Below, in pieces: positions 8,820 through 17,806 of a stretch of DNA of 64,000 bases. The notes beneath the pieces are model-generated. The model ran no database searches and was not told the origin of the DNA. It saw nothing but the letters and a program-made list of their open reading frames with translations. Numbering within the stretch: the first letter of the stretch is position 1; each line of letters begins with the position of its first letter. The stretch comes from Lewinellaceae bacterium. Its GTDB lineage: Bacteria > Bacteroidota > Bacteroidia > Chitinophagales > Saprospiraceae. The position numbers and the translations under genes were made by a program. Location of the stretch: NCBI GenBank assembly GCA_020636215.1, contig JACJYG010000006.1:496001-560000 (forward strand). The letters run 5' to 3'.

Positions 8820-9509
8820 ATGAAATCCCAAGCGCTTTTTTTACTGGCTTTTCTCCTGACAGTAGCCGTACAGGCTCAGCAGGATTGTTCCATATTCTAC
8901 CCCTTCAAGGAAGGCGTAACATTGGAATATACCAACTACAATAAGAAGGGAAAGGTAGAGGGCTCCACAACCAGCACGGTGACTACTGTGGAAGCATCCG
9001 GCGATGCCGCCTTAGCAAAGATCAGCACCGTAATCCGGGACGAAAAAGGCAAGGAACAATTTTCCGGGGCCTATGATGTGCGCTGCGACAACGGCACCAT
9101 TATCATGGACGCCAGCAATATGGTCAACCCGGCCATGCAGCAATCGCTCGCCAATATGGAAGTCAGTATTGAAGGCACCGAACTGGCGCTGCCCAGCACC
9201 CTGACGGTAGGCCAGGAACTTCCAGATGCCTCTACTACCATAAAAGCAGGTTCCAATGGGGTCACTATTATCAATATGACGGTTAATGTAACCAATCGTA
9301 AAGTGCTGAGCAGGGAGGAATTGACTACCCCGGCCGGCACTTTCAACTGTTATAAGATCACCCAGGACACGGATGTCAAAATGATGATCGCTAAAACGAT
9401 GACCTCCATAGATTACTACGCCGAAGGCGTGGGAATGGTCCGCTCAGAAACCTACGATAAAAAAGGCAACCTGGAAGGCTATACGGAATTGACCAAGTTT
9501 GAAAAATAA
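8820..9509 (+). CDS. Exported DUF3108/TapB-like protein of unknown function
   Basis: A 229-residue protein with a signal peptide ending VQAQ. The mature part is all-beta looking, with the layout of the TapB/DUF3108-like family: an opening FYPFKEGVTLEYTNYN, a conserved TPAGTFNCYKI stretch about two thirds along, and YYAEGVGMVRSETYDKKGNL near the end. This family is widespread in Bacteroidota and predicted periplasmic or outer-membrane associated, with no established activity. It is a single gene, convergent with the following M28 peptidase, and the gap between them holds a 21-bp hairpin and direct repeats. Confidence 0.72.
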   Translation: MKSQALFLLAFLLTVAVQAQQDCSIFYPFKEGVTLEYTNYNKKGKVEGSTTSTVTTVEASGDAALAKISTVIRDEKGKEQFSGAYDVRCDNGTIIMDASNMVNPAMQQSLANMEVSIEGTELALPSTLTVGQELPDASTTIKAGSNGVTIINMTVNVTNRKVLSREELTTPAGTFNCYKITQDTDVKMMIAKTMTSIDYYAEGVGMVRSETYDKKGNLEGYTELTKFEK

Positions 9510-9520
9510 CCATTCGAAAT

Positions 9521-9716
9521 CGGAAGTGGGAAGGTTTACCCGTCCTCGTACCTCAGCCGGGTAAACCTTCCCACTTCCGCCTTCCCATCCCGACCTCCTT
9601 CGTCGGTGCGGGACTCCCTCCGGTCGCTTCCGCCCATCCTTGTACCTCGGCCGGGTAAACCTTCCCATTTCCGCCCGTCCTCGTACCTCGGCCGGGTAAA
9701 CCTTCCCACTTCCGCC
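9521..9716. repeat. Three 41-bp direct repeats plus an inverted partial copy forming a 21-bp hairpin
   Basis: Three near-identical 41-bp units lie at 9541-9581, 9635-9675 and 9676-9716, each containing CGGCCGGGTAAACCTTCCC or a one-base variant. A 21-base inverted copy at 9521-9541 pairs perfectly with 9559-9579 and leaves a 17-base loop. Between units one and two is a different motif (9594-9613, CCTCCTTCGTCGGTGCGGGA) that recurs at 58921-58941. The whole block fills the gap between convergent genes, so the hairpin could end transcription from both sides. Confidence 0.92.
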
Positions 9717-9719
9717 TTC

Positions 9720-10625
9720 CTAAAGCTTCTCATCCAGCAACAATAAACTCTCCAGAATAAAATTGGCCGCATTTACATAAAAATCCGGCATGACGCGATC
9801 GAAATCATCAGTGGGCTGATGGTAGTCCTCGTGGTCTTCAACGCCAAAATAGAGAAAGGGAATGCCTTTCTGGTGGAAACGCCCGTGATCGGACGACATC
9901 GTCCAGTCATCCATCCCGCGGGGTTCAGGTTCCTCGTGGCCGAAGACGATGGATATGGGGCTATTTTCCCCTAGTTTTTCCAGTGGAGCCCGGAAAGAGG
10001 GGGTATATTTCGTGCCGCAGATATAAAGCTCATTTTTTACATTTCGGCTGATCATATCCATATTGATATCGAGGAGAATATTCCCGAGGGGGACAGGTGG
10101 TTCGTCCACAAAAGAAGCGGCGCCCTGCAACCCCAGTTCTTCAGCGTCAAAAGCTGCGAATAGGATCGAGTGCTGCGGGGGATGCTGGCTGAAATAACGG
10201 GCAATTTCCAGCAGGGCGCCAGTGCCGGAGGCATTGTCATCCGCCCCATTGTAGATCTGATCATTGCGGACGCCGAGGTGGTCGTAGTGGGCGCTGAGCA
10301 CGATGTATTGATCGGGATGGGCTGTTCCTTGCACATAACCTACGATATTGCGTCCGGTGAGGCTTTCCTTGAGCCAGCGGTTATAGAATTGAAAGGGCTG
10401 GACAAAACTGCTGTCGAAGGGCCTCAGTCCCATCGCCTGAAACCGTATCAACAAGTAATCTCCTGCCATCAGGTTGCCTGCTTCCTGGGTGCGGCGGCCC
10501 TGATAGCGGTCAGCCGACAGTTCCCGGACGTGCGCCAACAGGCTGTCGGGCAGCACGGAGGGTTGGCCTTGGAGGCAGAGCCCCGTCAAGGTAAAAAAGC
10601 AAGGGAGAAGGATTCTTTTTATCAT
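9720..10625 (-). CDS. M28 family zinc peptidase, exported
   Basis: The start at 10625 (MIKRILLPCFFTLTG) gives a signal peptide and a 301-residue protein; the frame is open 18 codons further up without signal-like residues. Metal and catalytic residues of M28 are present: His113 and Asp115 in SAHYDHLG, Asp130 in GADDNASG, Glu162-Glu163 in DAEELG, and a late SSDHGRFH motif. The N-terminal LSADRYQGRRTQEAGN is typical of Bacteroidota M28 members. Unlike the peptidase at 4722 it has no Fn3 module and no T9SS sorting domain, so it is probably periplasmic. It is likely an aminopeptidase; substrate unknown. Confidence 0.9.
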   Translation of the reverse strand: MIKRILLPCFFTLTGLCLQGQPSVLPDSLLAHVRELSADRYQGRRTQEAGNLMAGDYLLIRFQAMGLRPFDSSFVQPFQFYNRWLKESLTGRNIVGYVQGTAHPDQYIVLSAHYDHLGVRNDQIYNGADDNASGTGALLEIARYFSQHPPQHSILFAAFDAEELGLQGAASFVDEPPVPLGNILLDINMDMISRNVKNELYICGTKYTPSFRAPLEKLGENSPISIVFGHEEPEPRGMDDWTMSSDHGRFHQKGIPFLYFGVEDHEDYHQPTDDFDRVMPDFYVNAANFILESLLLLDEKL

Positions 10626-10714
10626 AGCTGTTCCAACGTTTTCCATTAATTGGACGTCCTGTATTATACTGAATAGCAATTCTGGTCTTTTATTAACGCT
10701 TTAACACTCGTGTG

Positions 10715-11137
10715 ATGCAATTCAGAATTTTTTTCCTATTCCTGCTCATTGCCTCGCAATTGGCCTGCCATAAAGAAAAAAACTCCTGTGATCCGGCGAT
10801 CATCAATAGCTCTGACATTCGTTGGATCCTGGTTGAAACGCTCAACCCCTGGACGGGTGAAGTAAGCAGCTATTCAGAAGAAGACACTCCCGAGGCTTTT
10901 CTTTTCCGGGCCGACAGCACCTTCACCAAATTCCTGATAGCGGAAAACTGCTCTATTGAAGGCGCCTACGAGTTGAGTGAAGATGCGCCCGATTCATTCG
11001 ATCTTACCTACCTGGAAGAAAGCTCAGATTGCCCGGCTTATTATGGTTATCCACCGGTTTTGACGATGGATAACGGACAGCTTATCTATGATGCCCGGCC
11101 GTGGGATGGATTGCTGCTTATATACAGTAAACAGTAG
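10715..11137 (+). CDS. Small lipoprotein of unknown function
   Basis: The ATG at 10715 is preferred over the GTG one codon upstream. The 140-residue product starts with a signal peptide that ends SQLAC, a lipobox, followed by HKEKNSC. The mature part is acidic, with short beta-like segments (IRWILVETLNPWTGE, AFLFRADSTFTKF, LTMDNGQLIYD), a layout common in small Bacteroidota lipoproteins of the lipocalin-like type. No family is recognised. It is divergent from the M28 gene, with 89 bp between the starts. Confidence 0.6.
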   Translation: MQFRIFFLFLLIASQLACHKEKNSCDPAIINSSDIRWILVETLNPWTGEVSSYSEEDTPEAFLFRADSTFTKFLIAENCSIEGAYELSEDAPDSFDLTYLEESSDCPAYYGYPPVLTMDNGQLIYDARPWDGLLLIYSKQ

Positions 11138-11280
11138 GCAGTACGTCAATATGTCAGTGGGCAGGCTTTCTGTTTTTGGCGTCCGCCATCGAAACAGGGG
11201 GCAATTGCCAGGGGGGGGCTGGCTGTGGCAAGCATTCCTCCAACCAGGTTTCACCAGGAGCGGAATGCCTGCCGGCCCAA

Positions 11281-14094
11281 TTACCCGATCACGATATTGA
11301 TCATTCTGCCCGGCACAACGATCACTTTGCGGATCGTCTTACCATCGGCCCATTTTTTCACCATTTCCAGTTCCACAGCCGCTTTTTCCAGATCTTCTTT
11401 GCGGGCATCCGCCGGAAAATCCACCGTACCCCGAGTCTTACCGTTGATGGCGATGGGGTATTGAACCGAATCTTCTTTCAGGTATTCCGGATTGAAGGCC
11501 GGGTATTGACCGTTGGCATGGATGCTGCCTTCGTGGCCCAAGCGGTTCCAAAGCTCTTCCGCTACAAATGGTGCGAAAGGGGCGATCAGGAGCACCAGGG
11601 GCTCCAACACCTCGCGTTTGTTGCAGTTCAACTTCTTCAACTCGTTGGCCGCTACCATGAAGGCGCTCACGCAGGTGTTAAAAGAAAAGCGCTCGATATC
11701 TTCGGAAACCTTTTTAATGGCCTGATGCAGTATTTTCCATTCCTCCTTCGCAGGAGATGCCTCACTTACATTGAAATTGCCCTTGTCGTCGAAGAACAGG
11801 CCCCAAAAGCGGCGCAGGAAGTTGGAAACCCCGCTGATGCCTTTGATATCCCAGGGTTTTGCTTGCTCAATTGGCCCCAGGAACATCTCGTACATGCGAA
11901 AACAGTCAGCCCCGTATTGGGCCACCACATCGTCGGGGTTAATGACGTTGAACTTGGACTTGGACATCTTGCCCACTTCCGACTTGGTGTAAAACTTGTC
12001 GCTGCCAGGACTGAAGACAAATTCAGTGCTCTGGTATTCCTGGCGCCAGTTCTTGAATTGTCTGATCCCTTCAGCTGAAAGGTAAGATTCATCGCTGCCG
12101 TATTCGCTTATGAAATCAATGTGTACGGGTATTTCGGCAAATCCGTTAGTGTCCATAGCCTTGGCCAGCTCGGCGCTGTAGAATCGGCGTTCTTCCTTAT
12201 GATAGTAAACAGACTCGATCACACCCTGTATCATGCCCTGGTTGATCAGCTTTCGGAAGGGTTCTTTGGTCGGCGCCAGCTCTTTGTCGTAAAGGAATTT
12301 GTGCCAGAAACGGGAGTACATCAGGTGGCCAACAGCGTGTTCGGTGCCGCCAATGTACAGGTCTACATCGCGCCAGTAGTTCAGTGCCTGCTGGCTGGCG
12401 AATTCTTTTTCGTTGCGGGCGTCCATGTAGCGCAGGAAATACCAGGAAGAACCGGCAAAACCTGGCATGGTGTCGGTTTCGCGTTTCCAACCATGTGCGA
12501 GGTTCACCCAATCCGTAGCCCGGCCCAGGGGAGATACCCCACCGGAAGCGGGTTTGAAATCGTCCAGTTCGGGTAACTCCAATGGCAGGTCATTAGTGGC
12601 CATCGCATGAGCAACCCCGTCTGGGTCATAGACGATCGGGAAGGGCTCGCCCCAGTAGCGCTGCCGGCTGTAGATGGCATCCCGCAGCTTGTAGTTGACC
12701 TGCCGCTTGCCAATACCCATATCCTCAATGCGTTGCATGATCGCCTCAATGGCGTCGAGTACTTCCATTCCGTTCAGGAAATCGGAATTGATCATAACGC
12801 CTACCTTGTCCTCAATAGTCGCTCCGGGATGCATCGATTTGTCAATGATCTCGATGATTTCCAGGCCGAATTTTTCGGCGAAACGACGGTCGCGCTCGTC
12901 GTCGGCCGGTACGGCCATGATAGCGCCGGTGCCATAATCTTTCAGTACGTATTCGCTGATCCAGATAGGGATCTTAGCGCCATTAAAGGGGTTGATGGCG
13001 TAAGCGCCAATAAAAGCACCGGTCACAGCCTTGACGTCTGAAACGCGGTCGCGTTCGGAACGGGTTTTGACGTAGCTCAGGTATTCGTCTACCGCAGCCC
13101 GTTGTTTTGGAGTCGTCAGCTTGGCCACCAGGTCGTGTTCCGGGGCCAGGACCATAAAGGTAGCGCCAAAGATGGTATCCGCCCGGGTAGTGTAGATCTC
13201 GATCTTTTCATCGGAGCCTTCCAGTCCGAAGAACAACTGTGCGCCTTCAGAACGGCCAATCCAATTGCTCTGCATAGCTTTCATGGACTCAGACCATTCC
13301 AGTTCCTGCAAGTCGTTCAGCAGTCGTTCGGCGTAGGCGGTAATGCGCAGCGACCATTGCATCATCGGCTTGCGCTCTACCGGGTATCCACCGCGCTCTG
13401 AAACGCCGTCTTTTACTTCGTCGTTGGCCAGAACAGTGCCCAGTGCTTCACACCAGTTGACGTAGGTTACTTTTCTGTAGGCCAGCCGGTAATTCATCAG
13501 CACTTCATCCTTTTCTCTGGGCGTCATGTTCGCCCACTCAGCGGCGCTGAAGATGCGTTCCTGATTGGAAGCGGCCTTGATCCCGCTATTCCCTTCCTGC
13601 TCAAAGTGAGCCACCAGGCCGGCAACAGGCATCGCCTTTTCGGCGCTTTTGTCGTAATAGTGTTGGAACAACTGCAGGAAGATCCATTGGGTCCATTTAT
13701 AGTAGGCCGGGTCGCAGGTCATCACTTCCCGGCTCCAGTCGTAACTAAAGCCAAGGTTGTCCATCTGCTTGCGAAAACGAGCAATGTTTTCGAAAGTAGA
13801 AACAGCTGGATGTACGCCCGATTCGATGGCATACTGCTCGGCAGGCAAGCCAAAGGCGTCGTAACCCATGGGATGCAGCACATTGAAGCCTTTGAGGCGC
13901 TTGTAACGGGAACAGATATCAGAGGCGATATACCCCAGCGGGTGGCCGACGTGCAGGCCGGAGCCGGAAGGGTAGGGGAACATGTCCAATACATAATACT
14001 TGGGCTTGTCGCTGTGGTTACTGACCTTGTAGACTTCGTTGTCCTCCCAGTATTGTTTCCACTTTTGTTCGATGTCGCGCGGGGAATAATCCAT
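11281..14094 (-). CDS. leuS: Leucine--tRNA ligase
   Basis: A 937-residue class I aminoacyl-tRNA synthetase. The N-terminus has FPYPSGSGLHVGHPLGY with the HIGH-type motif (His48, His51). The CP1 editing domain is recognisable from YTTRADTIFGATFMVLAPEH and YGTGAIMAVPADDERD, whose Thr-rich and Asp residues proofread mischarged leucine tRNA. The KMSKS loop is intact in VGKMSKSKFNVINPDD, and the C-terminal anticodon-binding and tail domains are complete (ends IVVPGRMINIVIG). It is somewhat longer than the E. coli enzyme, partly from an insert around residues 150-195 that replaces the usual early zinc module. Single gene; the minus strand carries a near -7 box (TATTTTCG) about 110 bp upstream. Confidence 0.98.
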   Translation of the reverse strand: MDYSPRDIEQKWKQYWEDNEVYKVSNHSDKPKYYVLDMFPYPSGSGLHVGHPLGYIASDICSRYKRLKGFNVLHPMGYDAFGLPAEQYAIESGVHPAVSTFENIARFRKQMDNLGFSYDWSREVMTCDPAYYKWTQWIFLQLFQHYYDKSAEKAMPVAGLVAHFEQEGNSGIKAASNQERIFSAAEWANMTPREKDEVLMNYRLAYRKVTYVNWCEALGTVLANDEVKDGVSERGGYPVERKPMMQWSLRITAYAERLLNDLQELEWSESMKAMQSNWIGRSEGAQLFFGLEGSDEKIEIYTTRADTIFGATFMVLAPEHDLVAKLTTPKQRAAVDEYLSYVKTRSERDRVSDVKAVTGAFIGAYAINPFNGAKIPIWISEYVLKDYGTGAIMAVPADDERDRRFAEKFGLEIIEIIDKSMHPGATIEDKVGVMINSDFLNGMEVLDAIEAIMQRIEDMGIGKRQVNYKLRDAIYSRQRYWGEPFPIVYDPDGVAHAMATNDLPLELPELDDFKPASGGVSPLGRATDWVNLAHGWKRETDTMPGFAGSSWYFLRYMDARNEKEFASQQALNYWRDVDLYIGGTEHAVGHLMYSRFWHKFLYDKELAPTKEPFRKLINQGMIQGVIESVYYHKEERRFYSAELAKAMDTNGFAEIPVHIDFISEYGSDESYLSAEGIRQFKNWRQEYQSTEFVFSPGSDKFYTKSEVGKMSKSKFNVINPDDVVAQYGADCFRMYEMFLGPIEQAKPWDIKGISGVSNFLRRFWGLFFDDKGNFNVSEASPAKEEWKILHQAIKKVSEDIERFSFNTCVSAFMVAANELKKLNCNKREVLEPLVLLIAPFAPFVAEELWNRLGHEGSIHANGQYPAFNPEYLKEDSVQYPIAINGKTRGTVDFPADARKEDLEKAAVELEMVKKWADGKTIRKVIVVPGRMINIVIG

Positions 14095-14320
14095 GTCTTG
14101 TTTATTTGCTTAGTTTTCCAAGCGGTTTTAGTGTGAAAAAGTTCTGTTGGCCGCCCTCAAATAGAAAACCTGTCCTGTGATTACTACTTTGAAGCTGCGA
14201 AAATAGAAAAAATGGGGTAGAATGGGGAGGTTTTTGTGTCTGGTACGTCAAAATGCAAATAACAAAAACAACATCCCAGATTCCCCCGGCCGGGGGAACC
14301 CCGCCATGTTCCAAAATTGT

Positions 14321-14328
14321 TATCTTTG
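14321..14328 (+). promoter_or_regulatory. Bacteroidota-type -7 box, TATCTTTG
   Basis: Exact match to the TAnnTTTG consensus of the Bacteroidota primary sigma factor, 20 bp before the ATG at 14348. No clear -33 TTG partner is seen at the usual distance. Confidence 0.6.
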
Positions 14329-14347
14329 AATAAAAACTGCACGAATC

Positions 14348-14830
14348 ATGATGAGAAGCCTTATTAAACTGGGTTTGATCCTGGTCGTTGGCATTTTGGT
14401 GTACAATTACTTTTTCGGTACACCGGAAGAGAAACAACAATCCAAAGCGATCTTTGAGGATGTTCGTAGCCTGACCCAGTCAGCCATTGGCCTGCTGAAA
14501 ACCGAGAAGGTAAAATTCGACGAGGGCAAGTACGATGATGCCGTTGAAAAAGTCGGTGGACTGCTCGACAACCTGAAAGGCAAGGCCGAGCAGCTGAAGG
14601 ACAACAAAGATCTGATCGGCCAGATCTCCGAATTACAGCAACGACAACGCGCCCTGGACGCCAAACTCGGCAATACGGAGATGCAACAATACGGGTCCGA
14701 AGGCAAAAAAGTAATTGCCGACAGTTCAGACCGCAAGGCCATCGAAAAAGAATGGGAGGACATTATCCAGAAAACCGAGCGCCTGATGAAAGAGATGGAC
14801 CGGCAGGCGGAACTGGAGTCGGGGCAGTAG
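14348..14830 (+). CDS. Membrane-anchored coiled-coil protein of unknown function
   Basis: A 160-residue protein with one N-terminal transmembrane or uncleaved signal segment (residues 4-22, LIKLGLILVVGILVYNYFF) followed by about 130 highly charged residues with heptad-like spacing (ISELQQRQRALDAKL, WEDIIQKTERLMKEMDRQ), so a coiled coil exposed on the periplasmic side is likely. No family is recognised. A second ATG one codon downstream is equally possible as the start. A good -7 box lies at 14321. Confidence 0.65.
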   Translation: MMRSLIKLGLILVVGILVYNYFFGTPEEKQQSKAIFEDVRSLTQSAIGLLKTEKVKFDEGKYDDAVEKVGGLLDNLKGKAEQLKDNKDLIGQISELQQRQRALDAKLGNTEMQQYGSEGKKVIADSSDRKAIEKEWEDIIQKTERLMKEMDRQAELESGQ

Positions 14831-14883
14831 GGTGGATGGGTGTATGAGCCCTTATCCAGGCGCCATCACAAATAACCAAAAAC

Positions 14884-15471
14884 CTACTCTGCCAATTCCG
14901 CCCTTACACACTTTTTGATCGGCGAGAAGTTATCGATGAGGATGTTTCCCTGATAGGAGAAACGCCCGTCTTTATAAAAAGCTTCGATGACGATATAGTT
15001 GATCGGCTTTTTAGGGACGAACTGCACTTCAAATTCTTCCCATTCCGGTTCCCGGATAAAATCTGTTTCCAATAGCAGCTGGTCTTTGCCACACTTTGCC
15101 ATGCCGCCCCAAATGCGCAGGCGCAGAGGGTTGTTGTAACCGGCGTAGGTTTTAGAATGGGCTACATCCAGGGTGAAGGTATAACATTCTTTGGCCTTCA
15201 GGGTGGCGGAGAGTCGTTGTCCGACACTTTCCCAGGTGCCATCTTCACGGGTGATCAGGCCGAGGTAAGTATCGCCTTCGGCAGCTTCTTCGTACACTCC
15301 CCATGGGCCGGGAAGAATATCGGGGGTGGTGCCTTCTTCACAGGGGAACCAACTGGCGGGCACGGTAGCGTCCTGAGCTTTGCCTTCAAAGGAAGCATTT
15401 TTGAGGTAGGCCTGTGCAGTCAGCAAAATGGGCAGGGCAGATAAAAGCGTTATGCCTAACAACCGGTCCAT
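14884..15471 (-). CDS. Exported jelly-roll (CBM-like) protein
   Basis: A 195-residue protein with a signal peptide ending LLTAQ. The mature part is one beta-sandwich-like module with the pattern LKNASFEG...PASWFPC...PDILPGPWGV...GDTYLGLITREDGTWESVGQRL and LRLRIWGG, which recurs in Bacteroidota as an N-terminal module in front of OmpA-like or gliding-related proteins. Here it stands alone, with nothing fused to it. The fold suggests sugar or peptidoglycan binding, but ligand and role are unknown. It is divergent from ftsX. Confidence 0.68.
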   Translation of the reverse strand: MDRLLGITLLSALPILLTAQAYLKNASFEGKAQDATVPASWFPCEEGTTPDILPGPWGVYEEAAEGDTYLGLITREDGTWESVGQRLSATLKAKECYTFTLDVAHSKTYAGYNNPLRLRIWGGMAKCGKDQLLLETDFIREPEWEEFEVQFVPKKPINYIVIEAFYKDGRFSYQGNILIDNFSPIKKCVRAELAE

Positions 15472-15632
15472 AGTAGTTTAGTTTGTTTGAATTAACCCTT
15501 TTGCTATTCATACGGAAAAAGCTTCTCATAGTTACTTTTCTCCAAAATTAATCCAAAGGAAACAGTTTTTTAACATAACGAAGGAAGCCTTCAATAAATT
15601 GACTACCTTCTTTCGCTTTGGCGTATATTTTA

Positions 15633-15640
15633 TAATTTTG
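15633..15640 (+). promoter_or_regulatory. -7 box, TAATTTTG, of the ftsX operon
   Basis: TAATTTTG fits the TAnnTTTG consensus and lies 18 bp before the ftsX ATG, implying a very short leader. Confidence 0.6.
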
Positions 15641-15658
15641 CGCTGCAATTGACGCTAC

Positions 15659-16537
15659 ATGGCTGAACCGAACGGTATTGCGGCAGGGCGAACCCGCCCT
15701 AACTATTTGTATTCCATCATCAGTGTGGCGCTGGTGCTGTTCGTGCTTGGTTTTTTTGCACTGATGGTGCTCAATGCCCGTCAATTGGTGCAGGGGCTCA
15801 AGGAAAAGGTCAATCTAATCGTAGAGCTTAAAGAGGGAACCGGAGAGGCAGAAGCGAGCCAATTGCAGGAACAACTGGCCGTCAGCAGCTACTCCAAAGC
15901 CGGTTCTGTAACCTATATCAGTAAGGAACAGGCGGCAGAGATCATGCGGGAAGAATTTGGTGAAGATTTCTTAAAACTCGACTTGCCTAACCCTTTGTAC
16001 GATGTAATCACGTTTAATGTAAAGGCTATTTACATGGATCCGGATAGCCTTAAAAAGGTGCGGGAAAGCTTAATGGAACAGCCTGCCGTTTCCGATGTCT
16101 ACTACCAGGAAAGCCTGGTCAACGAAATTTCGGACAATATCCGTTCTCTAAGCCTCATTGGGCTGGGAATCCTGATTTTTTCCATCATTGTCGCAGGCAC
16201 CCTCATTCATAATACCGTCCGCCTGGCGCTGTACGCCAATCGGTTCCTGATCAAGAACATGGAATTAGTAGGAGCATCCTGGGAGTTCATCAGCCGGCCC
16301 TACATTCGGCGGGGAGCTTGGCAGGGAGGCCTTAGTGGGTTGCTGGCTTCTGTTGCTTTAATGTTGCTGTACTTTTGGATGGAAAAGGCTGTTCCCGGCC
16401 TGCAAGGCGGACAGCACTGGGGCGGGTTGCTCTCTCTCGCCCTGTTACTTTGCGTATTGGGCATAGCGATCAATACATTCAGCACCTATTACGTGGTGCG
16501 CAAATATCTCAAAATGCGGGTGGATGACCTTTATTAA
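15659..16537 (+). CDS. ftsX: Cell division protein FtsX
   Basis: A 292-residue FtsX homologue with the family layout: one N-terminal membrane helix (about residues 20-42), an extracytoplasmic domain (about 45-160, including VTYISKEQAAEIMREEFGEDFL), then three further membrane helices (about 165-190, 215-240, 255-280). FtsX works with the ATPase FtsE at the division site and relays a signal to peptidoglycan hydrolases. ftsE is not nearby, as is common in Bacteroidota. It heads an apparent operon with DUF3098 and uppP (gaps of 45 and 0 bp). Confidence 0.93.
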   Translation: MAEPNGIAAGRTRPNYLYSIISVALVLFVLGFFALMVLNARQLVQGLKEKVNLIVELKEGTGEAEASQLQEQLAVSSYSKAGSVTYISKEQAAEIMREEFGEDFLKLDLPNPLYDVITFNVKAIYMDPDSLKKVRESLMEQPAVSDVYYQESLVNEISDNIRSLSLIGLGILIFSIIVAGTLIHNTVRLALYANRFLIKNMELVGASWEFISRPYIRRGAWQGGLSGLLASVALMLLYFWMEKAVPGLQGGQHWGGLLSLALLLCVLGIAINTFSTYYVVRKYLKMRVDDLY

Positions 16538-16582
16538 AGGAGCCATTCGATTTAATTCCTTTTGAATTGAACCATTAAAAAT

Positions 16583-16906
16583 ATGAGTCAGAACAGACCA
16601 CCCAAGAAAAAAGTCGTCGTTACCACGCAAAAGAAGTCAGAACCCGTTGCGCCGAGCCGGCGAAGGGCAGCTGATATCGGTAGCAGAAGTGTTGAATTGG
16701 AATTCGGCCGGCAGAATTACATCCTCATGGGTGTGGGCGTTGCCCTCATTGTTCTCGGAATGTTCCTCATGGCCGGTGGGGATATGCCCGACCGCCAAAC
16801 CTGGGACCCCGAGCTTATTTACAGCACGCGCCGCACGCTTATTGCCCCTATGGTCATTTTGGCAGGGCTGATTGTTGAGATCGTGGCAATTTTTAAGAAA
16901 GCATAG
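16583..16906 (+). CDS. DUF3098 family membrane protein
   Basis: A 107-residue protein with a basic, disordered N-terminus and two membrane helices (about residues 49-68 and 86-104) separated by MPDRQTWDPELIYSTRRTLIAP. This matches DUF3098, a small Bacteroidota family regularly found between ftsX and uppP. Function is unknown; the conserved position suggests a link to cell envelope or division. Its stop codon directly abuts the uppP start, so translation is probably coupled. Confidence 0.85.
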   Translation: MSQNRPPKKKVVVTTQKKSEPVAPSRRRAADIGSRSVELEFGRQNYILMGVGVALIVLGMFLMAGGDMPDRQTWDPELIYSTRRTLIAPMVILAGLIVEIVAIFKKA

Positions 16907-17710
16907 ATGGAAGTCATCCTACGTTCGGTAATCCTGGGCATTATTCAGGGGCTGACAGAGTTCCTTCCCGTAAGCAGTAGCGGGCATTTGGAATTGGCCA
17001 AATATTTTCTGGGTGATACGAGTGTCGCAGAGGAAAGCCTGCTGATGACGATAACCCTGCACGCCGCCACCGCGCTAAGCACTATTGTTGTTTTTCGGAA
17101 AGACATTTTAGACATTTTTCGTGGCTTGTTCCGCTTTCAGTGGAACGAAGAGACGCAGTACAGCCTGAAGATCATCTTGTCGATGTTGCCTGCGGCGGCC
17201 GTCGGATTGCTGTTTGAAACGCAGATCGATGAGTTGTTCAACCAAAGAGTGGTGATGGTTAGCCTGATGTTGGTCGTTACCGGCCTACTGCTCTTTTTGG
17301 CCGACCGGGCCCGGCATACCGATCAGCCTGTTAGCTATCGCAATGCTTTTCTGGTGGGCGTCGCTCAGGCCATCGCCATAATGCCGGGCATTTCGAGGTC
17401 GGGGGCCACTATTTCTACTTCTGTTTTATTGGGTATTGATCGGGAAAGGGCTGCGCGTTTTTCCTTTCTGATGGTGGTGCCCCTCATTCTTGGGAAAATG
17501 GCTCAGGGCCTGCTGGATGGTGAGCTCACCCATACTTCCATTGGCCTGGCGCCGCTGCTGGTAGGGTTTGTAGCTGCGTTTATAACCGGCGCCCTGGCTT
17601 GCATATGGATGATTAAACTGGTGAAAAATAGCAAATTGGCCTATTTCTCTGTATATTGTTTTATTGTAGCGGCTGTTGCGATTGCAGCATTTTATTTGAA
17701 CCATTCGTAA
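16907..17710 (+). CDS. uppP: Undecaprenyl-diphosphate phosphatase UppP/BacA
   Basis: A 267-residue integral membrane enzyme with both family signatures: EFLPVSSSGHLELA near the N-terminus (catalytic Glu and Ser/His) and MPGISRSGATIST in the middle. It dephosphorylates undecaprenyl diphosphate so the lipid carrier can be reused for peptidoglycan and surface glycans. About eight hydrophobic segments are seen. The ATG follows immediately on the DUF3098 stop. Confidence 0.96.
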   Translation: MEVILRSVILGIIQGLTEFLPVSSSGHLELAKYFLGDTSVAEESLLMTITLHAATALSTIVVFRKDILDIFRGLFRFQWNEETQYSLKIILSMLPAAAVGLLFETQIDELFNQRVVMVSLMLVVTGLLLFLADRARHTDQPVSYRNAFLVGVAQAIAIMPGISRSGATISTSVLLGIDRERAARFSFLMVVPLILGKMAQGLLDGELTHTSIGLAPLLVGFVAAFITGALACIWMIKLVKNSKLAYFSVYCFIVAAVAIAAFYLNHS

Positions 17711-17745
17711 AGTAGCGGCCATTTTCCGGATCCGGTCTTATTGTA

Positions 17746-17783
17746 GGGGTGAAAAATCACCCTGCTTCTTCCGGCCGAAGCAG
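17746..17783 (+). other. Two adjacent short hairpins between uppP and truB
   Basis: The first hairpin pairs GGGTGA (17747-17752) with TCACCC (17757-17762) around AAAA; the second, partly overlapping, pairs CTGCTTC (17762-17768) with GAAGCAG (17777-17783). No T-run follows. They may attenuate or process the transcript between uppP and truB; a true terminator is not clear. Confidence 0.35.
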
Positions 17784-17806
17784 ATGGTTATCCAAAAGTT
17801 TAGGTA

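Noticed and set aside
9444..9772. Two minus-strand frames through the repeat block at 9.5-9.7 kb
   Set aside because: They consist of repeated GRFTRPRYEDG-like segments that follow from the 41-bp direct repeats and overlap the end of the M28 gene.
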